A DNA stretch of 36,856 nucleotides from an uncultured Colwellia sp. (GTDB taxonomy: Bacteria; Pseudomonadota; Gammaproteobacteria; Enterobacterales; Alteromonadaceae), in the NCBI GenBank assembly GCA_913020705.1, contig CAJWBY010000020.1:1-36856 (forward strand). Reading direction: 5' to 3'. A program made the translations under genes and the position numbers. Below, one piece after another: positions 7,858-16,471 of the stretch. The notes beneath the pieces were generated by a model. It saw only the letters and a list, made by a program, of their open reading frames with translations. It was not told the DNA's origin and searched no databases. Within the stretch, counting starts at the first letter, position 1. Every line of letters begins with the position of its first letter.

Positions 7858-9107
7858 TTTTTATTATTCTTTTTTATATCTGCTGCATCAGAAATAATTT
7901 TGAGGTATTGTTCACGAATCACGGAATAAGAAAACTGATTAACCACATGCTCTCTTCCATTAACTCCTAGCTGATTTCTACTTTCTTCACTCATAAAAAT
8001 AAATTGCTGCATTTTCTCCGCTAAATCATGACTGCTATATGGTTTAACCGTAAGTCCCGTTTCACCATCTTTAACAATATCCACCAAACCAGAACATTGA
8101 AAACAAATTACTGGGCTCTCACATGATAATGCTTCAGCAGCAACTTGACCAAAAGACTCAACTAATGAGGGTACAATAGTACAGTCGATGCTTGAATATA
8201 ACTCAGCCAACTGTTCTTTTTTTTCAATATACCCCAGAGAAATAAGAGGAAAACCAAATAATTCCGACATATCGATTTTAGCACCGCCAAAATTGATAAA
8301 CTTTATTCTTTTCAATATGTTTTTATTTAATTTTAAACTTAAAATTGCAATTGCTTCTTCTAAAACCTGTGCACCTTTTAAAGGGGTAACATTACCACCA
8401 GCAGCACCAAAGCAAAAAACAATATCTTCGCTCTCTATCCCATGTTTTTGACGAAAGCGAATTGTTTCACTAGATAATATCGGCTTAAAAAGGCTTGTAT
8501 CAATTGGATTTGGTAATAATCGTATATCCGCCACTTTTAATATTAAGCTTTTTTTTGCTCGAGATAGCATCCACTGAGAGGGGACAGTATAAATCAAATC
8601 TGAACGCTGACGAAGCTTCTGATACTTAATTTTCCAGATTATATAATTCCAATGAATCCCCCACACACCTTTTTTAAAAAAATGATAACCATTTATAAAA
8701 TCTAGGTTTGCATCTGCCACAATATAGCAGTGTTCACTGCCGCAATACAGCCATTCATCATGAAGTGTAATAATAGATCCTGAAGGGATTTTATCAAAGT
8801 CAAAAATACTAAAGGTATCATTATTTATCCAATGAAAGTGGTGAATATCCTCCTTTGTTTTTTTTAAATACTGATAAATAGGAGCGTAACTAAACAAGTT
8901 CAGTGAGTGTTTAATTGGATTTCCATCAACTTGTAATTTAGTCAATATAAATGACAACAGTCTTTTTGAAAACTGAAATCTTCCTGCCTCTACCTGACTA
9001 AACGTACTGACATTATTCCCCCCTTTCTCTAGCAGGGTTCTATACTTTGAGGCCGCAATTGCGGCGCCGCCCTCAACAAAAGAATATGCAATTAAAGAGA
9101 TATTCAT
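7854..9107 (-). CDS. Family 4 glycosyltransferase (WcaC-like)
   Basis: Retaining GT-B enzyme, 417 residues. The N-terminal domain has the glycine-rich FVEGGAAIAASKY loop and HFHWINND plus ITLHDEWLYCGSEHC, a pattern seen in WcaC-type exopolysaccharide transferases. The C-terminal domain has LPNPIDTSLF, FGAAGGNVTPLKGA and the donor-site EX7E motif (PSLVESFGQVAAEALS). Donor is probably a GDP- or UDP-sugar, unassigned. It has a 4-base overlap with the GT2 downstream and is 36 bases after the next GT4. It is a paralogue of the gene at 11982-13217. Visibly A+T-rich. Confidence 0.92.
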   Translation of the reverse strand: MNISLIAYSFVEGGAAIAASKYRTLLEKGGNNVSTFSQVEAGRFQFSKRLLSFILTKLQVDGNPIKHSLNLFSYAPIYQYLKKTKEDIHHFHWINNDTFSIFDFDKIPSGSIITLHDEWLYCGSEHCYIVADANLDFINGYHFFKKGVWGIHWNYIIWKIKYQKLRQRSDLIYTVPSQWMLSRAKKSLILKVADIRLLPNPIDTSLFKPILSSETIRFRQKHGIESEDIVFCFGAAGGNVTPLKGAQVLEEAIAILSLKLNKNILKRIKFINFGGAKIDMSELFGFPLISLGYIEKKEQLAELYSSIDCTIVPSLVESFGQVAAEALSCESPVICFQCSGLVDIVKDGETGLTVKPYSSHDLAEKMQQFIFMSEESRNQLGVNGREHVVNQFSYSVIREQYLKIISDAADIKKNNKK

Positions 9108-9143
9108 TACAAATAATATTCACTAATCATAAACATCAATGAC

Positions 9144-10175
9144 TTAAGATCGAACATAGACTTCAACTTGTCTTTTATCTTTTTCTGTTATGCTAAATCC
9201 TTCAGCTCTAGCCATTAAACCTGCATATGAAACATTATTCTGCTTCATAATTATTCCCTTTAAACTCGATCTGTCATTCAAATTAAATATAAAGCCATTA
9301 ACACCTTGTTTTATAATCTCACTGGCACCACAACGACTAGATAACATTACTGGCAAACCAAAATAAAGTGCCTCTTCAACAACTAGCCCCCATGGTTCAT
9401 TAATACTTGGTAACAGTAAAAAATCGTTTTCTAAATAGAATTGATGCAACGCTTTATTATCCACTTGTCCTAGAAAACTAATATTGTTCTGAGCTTTCTC
9501 TTTTAACAACCCCGCTAGAGGTCCCTCACCGATAATCGTTAATTGTAAATCAGGTAACTGATTAAATATATCAATCAAATATACTAAATTTTTTACTTCC
9601 GTCAGTCGCCCAACATACAAATAATTACTTTTATACTGTCTCTCAACAGAACTAAATATTGGCTTATTTATTAAACCAACACCTCCGGTAATTTGTATTT
9701 TCCCTTTATAGTTTAATGCCTCTAATAATTGTTGATGCAAGGAGCCTGAAGCAAAAACTCCTGCTATACGAGATAAAAAAAATGATTTCATCCACGCTCT
9801 TATCCCGGTGACTTTGCTTTCATTAATGGTGGATTCTAAAGCCATGTAATTTTTTTCTTTTGGGCTTGTTAAGACTAGATACCAAAACTCCAATAAATCC
9901 CAACCACTTACTAATAGCTTCTTTGCTGGCGTTACAGCTAAAATATCCCTTAGCTTTCTTATATTAGTCAGCTTAGGTCTTTTTTGCAGACTATTTTGTC
10001 CCAAAATATCATAGCTAAAGCGGATAGACTCCGTATTAATAAAGTCACTAGATCGCTTTTCGTCTGTTTCACTGGCAATAAAGATAACATGTATTTTCAA
10101 TTGTTCACTAAGGGCATTATACAAATTTATTTTATAAAAAACGGGGATGTGTGTAACGATGAGATAGTCATACAT
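9144..10175 (-). CDS. Family 4 glycosyltransferase
   Basis: GT-B enzyme of 343 residues. The N-terminal half (YLIVTHIPVFYKINLYNAL) is typical of transferases related to WbuB/RfaG-like proteins acting near the membrane. The C-terminal half has SNYLYVGRLTEVKNL, LTIIGEGPL and the EX7E donor motif (PSINEPWGLVVEEALYFGLP). Specificity cannot be assigned. Its ATG at 10175 lies inside the end of the acyltransferase gene (8-base overlap), which supports coupling. A short 36-base gap separates it from the WcaC-like GT4. Confidence 0.92.
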   Translation of the reverse strand: MYDYLIVTHIPVFYKINLYNALSEQLKIHVIFIASETDEKRSSDFINTESIRFSYDILGQNSLQKRPKLTNIRKLRDILAVTPAKKLLVSGWDLLEFWYLVLTSPKEKNYMALESTINESKVTGIRAWMKSFFLSRIAGVFASGSLHQQLLEALNYKGKIQITGGVGLINKPIFSSVERQYKSNYLYVGRLTEVKNLVYLIDIFNQLPDLQLTIIGEGPLAGLLKEKAQNNISFLGQVDNKALHQFYLENDFLLLPSINEPWGLVVEEALYFGLPVMLSSRCGASEIIKQGVNGFIFNLNDRSSLKGIIMKQNNVSYAGLMARAEGFSITEKDKRQVEVYVRS

Positions 10176-11100
10176 ATTTGAATAACAGCCTATTATGATA
10201 TTTATTTTTAATCAGTAATACACATTGAAGAAATGCTATGGATAACAAAAGCTTAAAATACCAGCTTCCAGAGCCAATTATATCTATTACCACTATCGCA
10301 ATATTGTTTGTATATGGATGCAATATAAACAGTAGCATTGTATTGGACCCCCATAAAGTAATTACATTGGGAATTTTATTAAACTTTCTAATGACACTAA
10401 TTAAAATATAGCTGCACGCTACTGCCCACGCTATATTCACAACAACACTGCCATAATGTTTCTGAGACATATTTAAAACGGGGAAATCATTCATATAATA
10501 AACAAAAATTAGTGCCAGCAGAACTAATGGCCAATAGCTATTATTATCAATTTTAAAAAGGAAATAGCCTACATAGACAAAAACAAATGCATTTAATGCA
10601 TTATCAATGGCAAAAGGTAATTGAAGATAAAAGCTAACGATAAATGCACTCATAACCAATAATAATTGGAATGCTGTTCTATCAACCACCTTGAGTATTA
10701 AATACGTAAGTAACCGAGCAAAAAATAAAGCAGGCAAAAACCAAAGTACAAAAGCATAACTATCAATAAGTGCATCCATATCCATCCAAATAAATACACC
10801 CACTAGTGAATCGACTAGATCTAATGCCTCCCGATGAAGTAGGATTCGCTTTAGTGTTTCTAACACTAAAGCCATGCCAGAAAAAATAAAATACGGAATA
10901 ATCAATCGTTTAAACTCTTTAGCAATAAATTGTTCTACACTCAAATCAACTTTGATAAAAAACCCTGCCATTATAAAAAATAAGGGCATATGCCAAGAAA
11001 AAATAAATGTCCCTAGTGGTGAAGCAATATGCCCCAGAATAACAGCAATAATTCCAACAAACTTTAAAGCCTCAATCCATTCAAGTTTTATCTCTTTCAT
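10168..11100 (-). CDS. Acyltransferase-3 family membrane O-acetyltransferase (fucose 4-O-acetylase-like)
   Basis: Polytopic inner-membrane protein, 310 residues, with about ten hydrophobic segments. The N-terminal signature of the family is clear: EWIEALKFVGIIAVILGHI with the conserved His, then FSWHMPLFFIMAGFF and KEFKRLIIPYF. A late FILHPYTN motif contains another family His. The closest look is to the COG3594 (NolL/fucose 4-O-acetylase-like) group, which would suit a locus that makes GDP-L-fucose, but the acceptor is an inference. Lies 4 bases after the upstream GT2 and overlaps the next GT4 by 8 bases. Acetylation of a polysaccharide residue is the likely role. Confidence 0.88.
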   Translation of the reverse strand: MKEIKLEWIEALKFVGIIAVILGHIASPLGTFIFSWHMPLFFIMAGFFIKVDLSVEQFIAKEFKRLIIPYFIFSGMALVLETLKRILLHREALDLVDSLVGVFIWMDMDALIDSYAFVLWFLPALFFARLLTYLILKVVDRTAFQLLLVMSAFIVSFYLQLPFAIDNALNAFVFVYVGYFLFKIDNNSYWPLVLLALIFVYYMNDFPVLNMSQKHYGSVVVNIAWAVACSYILISVIRKFNKIPNVITLWGSNTMLLFILHPYTNNIAIVVIDIIGSGSWYFKLLLSIAFLQCVLLIKNKYHNRLLFKYV

Positions 11101-11104
11101 TTAA

Positions 11105-11896
11105 TTACCTAGCCATAACTGACATTGTAGTTTTAAGAAAGTACTTACAATATATCCAATACTTTATTATATTTAAATGAAGAACACTTGCGACATGATT
11201 ATCTATCTTTATCTTATGATATTCCTTTAGGACTTTTAGTGTGTTGCCATTTCCCAGCCCATCTGCTCTCCAGTTAGCGAGCACATCCTCAACAAATTCC
11301 ACCTCAGGAAAATCTTTATATGCTCGGAGCAAATGTTCATAATCCATACAATAGGTATTTTTTACATCAAACAAACCATATTGCTCAAAAAATCCTCGCC
11401 TAGTGAATAGACCTTGGTGTGGCAGAGACATTTTATAAAGTAATGATTTTTTATTAAATGGGATGGTTTGTTCTGAAACGTATAGCTCTATTCCTGAAAT
11501 ATCAATTCTTCGTATTTTCCCACTGACAAAACAATTAGGTGAACTTAAGCTTGTCATTGCGACCTTTGAGAGTGCACTACTATCAACGAAACCATCACCA
11601 TCACCTTGGAAGTTAATTAAATCTCCCGATGCTAATTGGACTCCTTTATTAAAGGCATCACTAATCCCTTCATCTTTCTCACTAACCCAATAATCAATAG
11701 CATGTTCATATTTACGTATGATGTCTAAGGTACCGTCGGTTGAACCGCCATCAATAATGATATATTCCACATCATCATAATCTTGATTAATAATACTTTT
11801 TATGGTTTCCTCTAAAAAGTTTTCACCATTATATACTGCTGTAATAATTGTTATTCTAGGATTATCACCATCATTTTTGTTAAAATGATTTTGCAT
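11105..11896 (-). CDS. Family 2 glycosyltransferase with an unusual acidic motif
   Basis: GT-A fold, 263 residues from the chosen ATG at 11896. A GTG six codons upstream (11914) is possible, but GAGG and GGG just before the ATG fit initiation there better. Motifs: ITIITAVYNGENFL, YIIIDGGSTDGT and SEKDEGISDAFNKG. Where the paralogue at 7090-7857 has ILNSDDFY, this protein has INFQGDGDGFVD, so the metal-binding DxD is retained in altered form. LPHQGLFTRRGF and CMDYEHLLRA match the acceptor-side region of WcaA/WcaE-like enzymes. It precedes the acyltransferase by 4 bases. Specificity unknown. Confidence 0.9.
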   Translation of the reverse strand: MQNHFNKNDGDNPRITIITAVYNGENFLEETIKSIINQDYDDVEYIIIDGGSTDGTLDIIRKYEHAIDYWVSEKDEGISDAFNKGVQLASGDLINFQGDGDGFVDSSALSKVAMTSLSSPNCFVSGKIRRIDISGIELYVSEQTIPFNKKSLLYKMSLPHQGLFTRRGFFEQYGLFDVKNTYCMDYEHLLRAYKDFPEVEFVEDVLANWRADGLGNGNTLKVLKEYHKIKIDNHVASVLHLNIIKYWIYCKYFLKTTMSVMAR

Positions 11897-11938
11897 TTTA
11901 CAACCCGTCCTCACTTTAATTTTATTCTATTCAAATTA

Positions 11939-11959
11939 AAGCTGCTTTGTTTGCAGCTT
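11939..11959. repeat. Small hairpin between GT4 and GT2 genes
   Basis: AAGCTGC (11939-11945) and GCAGCTT (11953-11959) form a 7-bp stem with a 7-base loop. Minus-strand sequence after it reads TAATTTGAA, without a proper U-tract, so it is at most a weak attenuator or an RNA-stabilising hairpin. Confidence 0.35.
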
Positions 11960-11981
11960 ATTACTAACGACGAATTTTCTT

Positions 11982-13217
11982 TTAACTTTCGTTGGGCGAT
12001 TGCTCATGTGTAATTGAATATTCAGCAATGATGCGTTCATATAGTCCAATATATTTCTGTGCTACCAAACGGCTATCAAACTCACATAAGACTTTATTTC
12101 GTGCTTTTTTTGACAACGCTGAATAGTTATCAGCATTCAAGATGAAGTTAATCCCTCGAGCTAAGTCCTCTGTATCAAAAGGTTTTGCTAAATAGCCGGT
12201 TTGTTTATGTTCAATCAAATCACTATTACCTCCTACTGCAAACCCAACAACAGGTGTACCACAAGACAAAGACTCCATAATTGCATTAGATAAGTTTTCT
12301 TGTAAACTTGGAACCACCATCACATCCACAGCACTGTATAACGTAACAAGGCTAATATCATCCAACAATTCACCCATATAATGTACTTCACAATCAATAT
12401 CGAACGACTGCTCTGGACGGGTGGAGCCAAAGACAACTAGCGCCGCGTCATTTAGTCGCAATTTGGATAATGCATCTATAAGTTCTTTAAACCCTTTCCG
12501 CGGATCACTCGTCGCTCCTATAGCGCCAAAAAGAATGAGCTTTTTATTCTTGGGCAAGCCCCATAACTCTTTAGCATCTTTTTTATTAAATGGCTTATAT
12601 CTTTCTGAATCTATAGGATTAGGTAAATTAATTATTTTCTTACCTTCAAAAATATTACTCTCATATGCACATGTTTGAAGCCACTTACTCAAACCAATTA
12701 CTGTCATATTCCTTATTTTAGGATATGTATTTTTCTTTCTATTTAAAACTCTATCACTTAGTATTTTCTGAAGCGAGGTAACTAAGGCTTCATCATAATG
12801 CCACCCTCCATTGAACGGCCACATATCGTGTAAACTCCAGACTATAGGTGCATTAATTTTAGCTATGTCTTCAATTCTTAGCATTCCTGCATTGACCCAA
12901 TGAAGGTGGACAATATCAGGGTTCAGTTCATTAATTCTCTTTATTAGCCTACCTGAAGGCAACCAAGAATAACTAAATAAAGTAGATGATTCTTTTTTAA
13001 AAAATCGAAAAGGAATGGAGTCTAATCTAGGCCTTAATTTACTCATAAAGCTATCAAGTTTCGAGATCGGTCCTAAAACGGTAAGGTCATCACTGCTTTT
13101 ATTTTGCACCAACATCTGGCTATCAACATCCTGACTCAATAGGGCCTTATGGAGACGATAAGCTGCTCGTGCGGCACCGCCCTGAGTATCCGAGCTATTT
13201 AGTATTATAACTTTCAC
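11982..13217 (-). CDS. Family 4 glycosyltransferase (WcaC-like)
   Basis: GT-B enzyme of 411 residues. N-terminal SDTQGGAARAAYRLHKAL and HLHWVNAG, then WSLHDMWPFNGGWHY, the tryptophan- and glycine-rich stretch typical of colanic-acid WcaC-type enzymes. C-terminal FGAIGATSDPRKGF and the EX7E motif (PSLQENLSNAIMESLSCGTP). The start is a GTG placed directly after the TGA of the preceding gene with no gap, so it depends on the upstream protein for efficient initiation. Paralogue of 7854-9107. Sugar donor unassigned. Confidence 0.92.
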   Translation of the reverse strand: MKVIILNSSDTQGGAARAAYRLHKALLSQDVDSQMLVQNKSSDDLTVLGPISKLDSFMSKLRPRLDSIPFRFFKKESSTLFSYSWLPSGRLIKRINELNPDIVHLHWVNAGMLRIEDIAKINAPIVWSLHDMWPFNGGWHYDEALVTSLQKILSDRVLNRKKNTYPKIRNMTVIGLSKWLQTCAYESNIFEGKKIINLPNPIDSERYKPFNKKDAKELWGLPKNKKLILFGAIGATSDPRKGFKELIDALSKLRLNDAALVVFGSTRPEQSFDIDCEVHYMGELLDDISLVTLYSAVDVMVVPSLQENLSNAIMESLSCGTPVVGFAVGGNSDLIEHKQTGYLAKPFDTEDLARGINFILNADNYSALSKKARNKVLCEFDSRLVAQKYIGLYERIIAEYSITHEQSPNES

Positions 13218-14687
13218 TCAAACACCTTTGATATACCGGTAAATAAAGCGTACGGCCCTGTAAAGCCCAATTTTATTTAGAGTAGCTAAACTATACTTCA
13301 GCATAAACTTATGAGTTTTCAACTTGGAGTAAAATAATTTCTGTTTAAATGAGAATAATAATACAGCGACCTTATCATTTGAAATATAAGACTGCATCAA
13401 TCTGCAATCATTTAGATCTTTTTCTTCGCCCCTGACTTGTTTCATATCAAACAATTGAGAGAACGAAATAAACTTGATCCCTAAATACTCAAAATAAAAA
13501 GATGGGTTATATATTAATTGCTCTTTAGCTATCCCATGAAACTGCAATTCTGAGTCATGCGCATCATACGAATCACTTTGATGCCTAATTTTTTCATCTG
13601 ATAAATAATCAATATCCATACTTTTTCTCAGCCCATATAGTGTAGCGACAAAACTACCATCAACCAAAAAATTTTGAGCTTTAATTTCATTTTTACTCAA
13701 AAAATCTGTCAGTTCAGTTAACTCCTCTGAGTACAAAAATTTATGTGGATTTGAAAAGTTCAAGAAGTGAAGGCCATTATCATTAAATACTAATTTTGAA
13801 ATTCTTTCTGCTTCGTCTTTTGTATCCGTTATATGAATTGAACTATACCCTATTTCGTTTATATCTCTTACTCGACGTTTTATTTTAAGAACATCGTCAA
13901 AATTACCTTCTTGGAAAGCAATTACATAAACATCATCAAATGTTGGGAAACATTCTAAAAGTTTCTTTTTTACGCCTTGGAAGCCATTAGCTCTATTTCC
14001 TAGCCAGTCCATATGCTTATATAGCTCAAAAAGTAAATTAAATGCACCTGTTGCACTCAGCTTAATTTTTTTCATATAAACAATATTGCCAAACTCATTC
14101 AGCGATTCGTGAATATTACTTTTACCTGACGGCCACAAAAAGCCCAAAAAAACATCATCCGCATATTCGATATATTTCGTCACGACATAATCTAAAATAT
14201 ATTGAGGAACGGCACGATCAAGAAAATATTGATAGTCACAGCGCATTACAGGAAGGTTTGTTTTTACACAACCAACCTCTTGATTTGTATGTATAGCTGA
14301 AGCAAGTCTATGAGCCCCATTAATAACACTTCCTGATTCAGAAAGAGGTATCAATGACTTACCCTCATCAAATCCATTTTCTTTTATATTGTTATAGGTC
14401 GATAAAAAAGATGCTTTATATTTACTAAAGTTATTCTTTTCCTCTGCACCAAACTCCTCAAAGGAGCCCAAGGTCTGAGATTTTATATCGTGCCAATAAA
14501 TTTCTTCTGAAAAAGAAGAATTTTTATCTTTAAGATCAAGAAAAGCCAGTTTAAACGCTAAATCAAGGCGGTTCCATGTCAAAAGCTTAACTGCATTTAC
14601 TCTTAAAAACGTACAGTCAGGTTGTTCAATTTGACTTACGATAAAGGGTTCTACCAAACGATTTAAAATCTTATTCGTTAGTTGCAT
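13218..14687 (-). CDS. Unrecognised protein with ParB-like box and nucleotidyltransferase-like motif
   Basis: 489 residues; not a family I can name. Three parts are visible. (1) About 86-145: IPLSESGSVINGAHRLASAI, resembling the GxHR box (G124-R127) of the ParB/sulfiredoxin fold, which includes ParB CTPases and the small-molecule kinase SerK. (2) About 245-310: a region with YSSIHITDTKDEAERISKL and a following FNDNGLHFLN. (3) About 336-432: FLVDGSFVATLYGLRKSMDI ending in a D358-x-D360 pair. This is the GS-x(10-13)-DxD signature of the nucleotidyltransferase superfamily. It is followed by GIKFISFSQLFDMKQVRG and EKDLNDCRL, typical of the helical end of small nucleotidyltransferases. The SD-like AAAGGTTAGG precedes the ATG, and the GTG of a GT4 abuts its stop. 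A role in making or attaching a phosphate-linked substituent is my inference. Confidence 0.75.
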   Translation of the reverse strand: MQLTNKILNRLVEPFIVSQIEQPDCTFLRVNAVKLLTWNRLDLAFKLAFLDLKDKNSSFSEEIYWHDIKSQTLGSFEEFGAEEKNNFSKYKASFLSTYNNIKENGFDEGKSLIPLSESGSVINGAHRLASAIHTNQEVGCVKTNLPVMRCDYQYFLDRAVPQYILDYVVTKYIEYADDVFLGFLWPSGKSNIHESLNEFGNIVYMKKIKLSATGAFNLLFELYKHMDWLGNRANGFQGVKKKLLECFPTFDDVYVIAFQEGNFDDVLKIKRRVRDINEIGYSSIHITDTKDEAERISKLVFNDNGLHFLNFSNPHKFLYSEELTELTDFLSKNEIKAQNFLVDGSFVATLYGLRKSMDIDYLSDEKIRHQSDSYDAHDSELQFHGIAKEQLIYNPSFYFEYLGIKFISFSQLFDMKQVRGEEKDLNDCRLMQSYISNDKVAVLLFSFKQKLFYSKLKTHKFMLKYSLATLNKIGLYRAVRFIYRYIKGV

Positions 14688-15014
14688 TAACAGCCTAACC
14701 TTTTTTCTTTAGAACTCATTCCGATTTCCAACAAATTTTTCATCATATCTACAATCTATATTTTCTTTCATCGGGTTTCCATCTGTCACTGCTTATTATA
14801 CCTACTAACAAGAGAAGTCGTCGTATCATCTCTAATACGTTTACAGTAATTCTTTGTAGTAGTCGAAAAATCCTGACTGAGTAAGCCGTTATCCTCAAAA
14901 TAATGCCTTGCTCTTCTTTTTCAAAGAACCACGAGATCTCTTTGCACACAATATACGATAGTAATTGTAAAAAACGGCTGTTTAAGTTATCGTTCTTCCA
15001 TTGCGCCTTCTTTT
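14688..15014 (-). other. 327-base A+T-rich stretch without a recognised gene
   Basis: Between the second wzx and the ParB-like/nucleotidyltransferase-like gene. The only minus-strand ORF of note is 66 codons (14749-14949: MCKEISWFFEKEEQGIIL at the start, a basic and hydrophobic middle, KPDERKYRL at the end). It has no convincing ribosome site and no recognised domain, and could be a decayed gene end. No terminator with a U-tract was found. The last 30 bases carry the ribosome site for the downstream gene. Confidence 0.4.
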
Positions 15015-16331
15015 CTATTCATCCATTTTTTTGTTTCCAAAAATATCTTTTGTCCAAAATATTAGTGCATATGTTAACTTCGCTTTATATAAACTAAAGC
15101 CTATTATTTGAGATAAAAAATAAGATATTATTGTAGAGTATGCGGCCCCCACCACCCCATATTTATCAATAAAATATAGGTTTAACCCTACATTTATTAC
15201 TGCGCCCAGTATATGCGATATCAACACCAAATTTTGTTTGTTTTCATTTAATATCCACTTGGACCATGCAACACCTAGAAATACAAATATTCCTGCCCAA
15301 ATATGGATCATCAACACCTCACCTGCTTGTGAATACTCACTTCCGTATAAAAGTAAAATTACCCAATCACTTAGAAATGTCACCGGTAATGCTATAGCTA
15401 TCGCTAGAAAAATCATTAGACTATAAAGGCGCTGTAATCGAGAGAAATAAAGCTCTTCACTGATTTTTTTGGCGTTAATAATCGCAGGGAAAAATGAGGT
15501 GGCTATTGCCAAAGGAATAAAATACCAAGCTGTGCTTAATCGTACTGCTGCTGCATATTGCCCTACAGCATCAGCATCGAGAATTTCTTTAATCATCACT
15601 TGATCTATTCTCATATACAGCGAGATCACAAGGCCTGAAAGAATCAATGGCCACGAATATTGCAGCAATTTTTTCGCCATTTTCCATTCAAATCGCCAGT
15701 TAAATAGTTTTAGTTGACTGTTTTTTTTGTAAAAATAAATTAACCCTACGGAAACTACCGCCACATCAAATACAGTTATCAATGCAAAGGCTACCAACGG
15801 AGCATTGCCTAAAATAAGTGCAATTTTGATTATGCTTGATATCGCCAAGCTAATAGCATTGGCTAAGGCTACATATTTAGAAAGTACCTTAGATTGATAA
15901 TAGAAATCGATGACATTGAAGCTTTGAAATATTGTTAGTGAGGCAGTAATAAAAATCAATGAATTGGTATAGTCATCATTGCTAGTCAATTGCACAGCCA
16001 TCGCTAAAATGGGCAAAATAAGTATTGCCCCAACTAGCTTTAAACCAAAGGCCGTGCCTAATAAAACATCTCTTTTACTTTCATCTTTGACCAGTTCACG
16101 TACGACAATACTGTCTAGCCCTAGAGTAGAAATCGCTATAAAGAGAAAAACAAAACTTTGTGCATAACTTAACAAACCAAATTGTTCGGGTCCTAAATAA
16201 CGTGCCACCCAGATACCGACAAATAAACCAATAAACATGCGCAGGAACTTTTCACTCATCAACCATGAGATATTCTCGAAATAACGCATAAAACCATGGT
16301 GTTGCCGTAGTTTTTTAAGTTTAGAAATCAT
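15015..16331 (-). CDS. wzx: Wzx-type oligosaccharide flippase
   Basis: Inner-membrane MOP-superfamily protein, 438 residues and about 12 hydrophobic segments, that turns lipid-linked repeat units to the periplasm. It opens with the usual basic/aromatic N-terminus, then WLMSEKFLRMFIGLFVGIWV and ARYLGPEQFGLLSYAQSF, a Wzx hallmark. Later come the YSWPLILSGL motif and YMRIDQVMIKEILD, which are strongly conserved in RfbX/Wzx proteins. It heads the inner transferase block, 140 bases after fcl. The start lacks a clear ribosome site. A second flippase of a different subgroup is encoded at 32434-33717. Confidence 0.95.
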   Translation of the reverse strand: MISKLKKLRQHHGFMRYFENISWLMSEKFLRMFIGLFVGIWVARYLGPEQFGLLSYAQSFVFLFIAISTLGLDSIVVRELVKDESKRDVLLGTAFGLKLVGAILILPILAMAVQLTSNDDYTNSLIFITASLTIFQSFNVIDFYYQSKVLSKYVALANAISLAISSIIKIALILGNAPLVAFALITVFDVAVVSVGLIYFYKKNSQLKLFNWRFEWKMAKKLLQYSWPLILSGLVISLYMRIDQVMIKEILDADAVGQYAAAVRLSTAWYFIPLAIATSFFPAIINAKKISEELYFSRLQRLYSLMIFLAIAIALPVTFLSDWVILLLYGSEYSQAGEVLMIHIWAGIFVFLGVAWSKWILNENKQNLVLISHILGAVINVGLNLYFIDKYGVVGAAYSTIISYFLSQIIGFSLYKAKLTYALIFWTKDIFGNKKMDE

Positions 16332-16471
16332 TAGTTTTCATATAATGCTCATAGACCATTCGAGTCTAATCAACCTTGTATTCTGATAATTTTTAACAGC
16401 TAGAGAAGCTTTATTATTGGAAGCTGTGCCACTATGCTCTTCATGTAATTCAAAAATCGAAATAATTTTCA

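Noticed and set aside
14903..15097. 64-codon plus-strand ORF
   Set aside because: Overlaps the wzx C-terminus antisense and has no ribosome site or domain.
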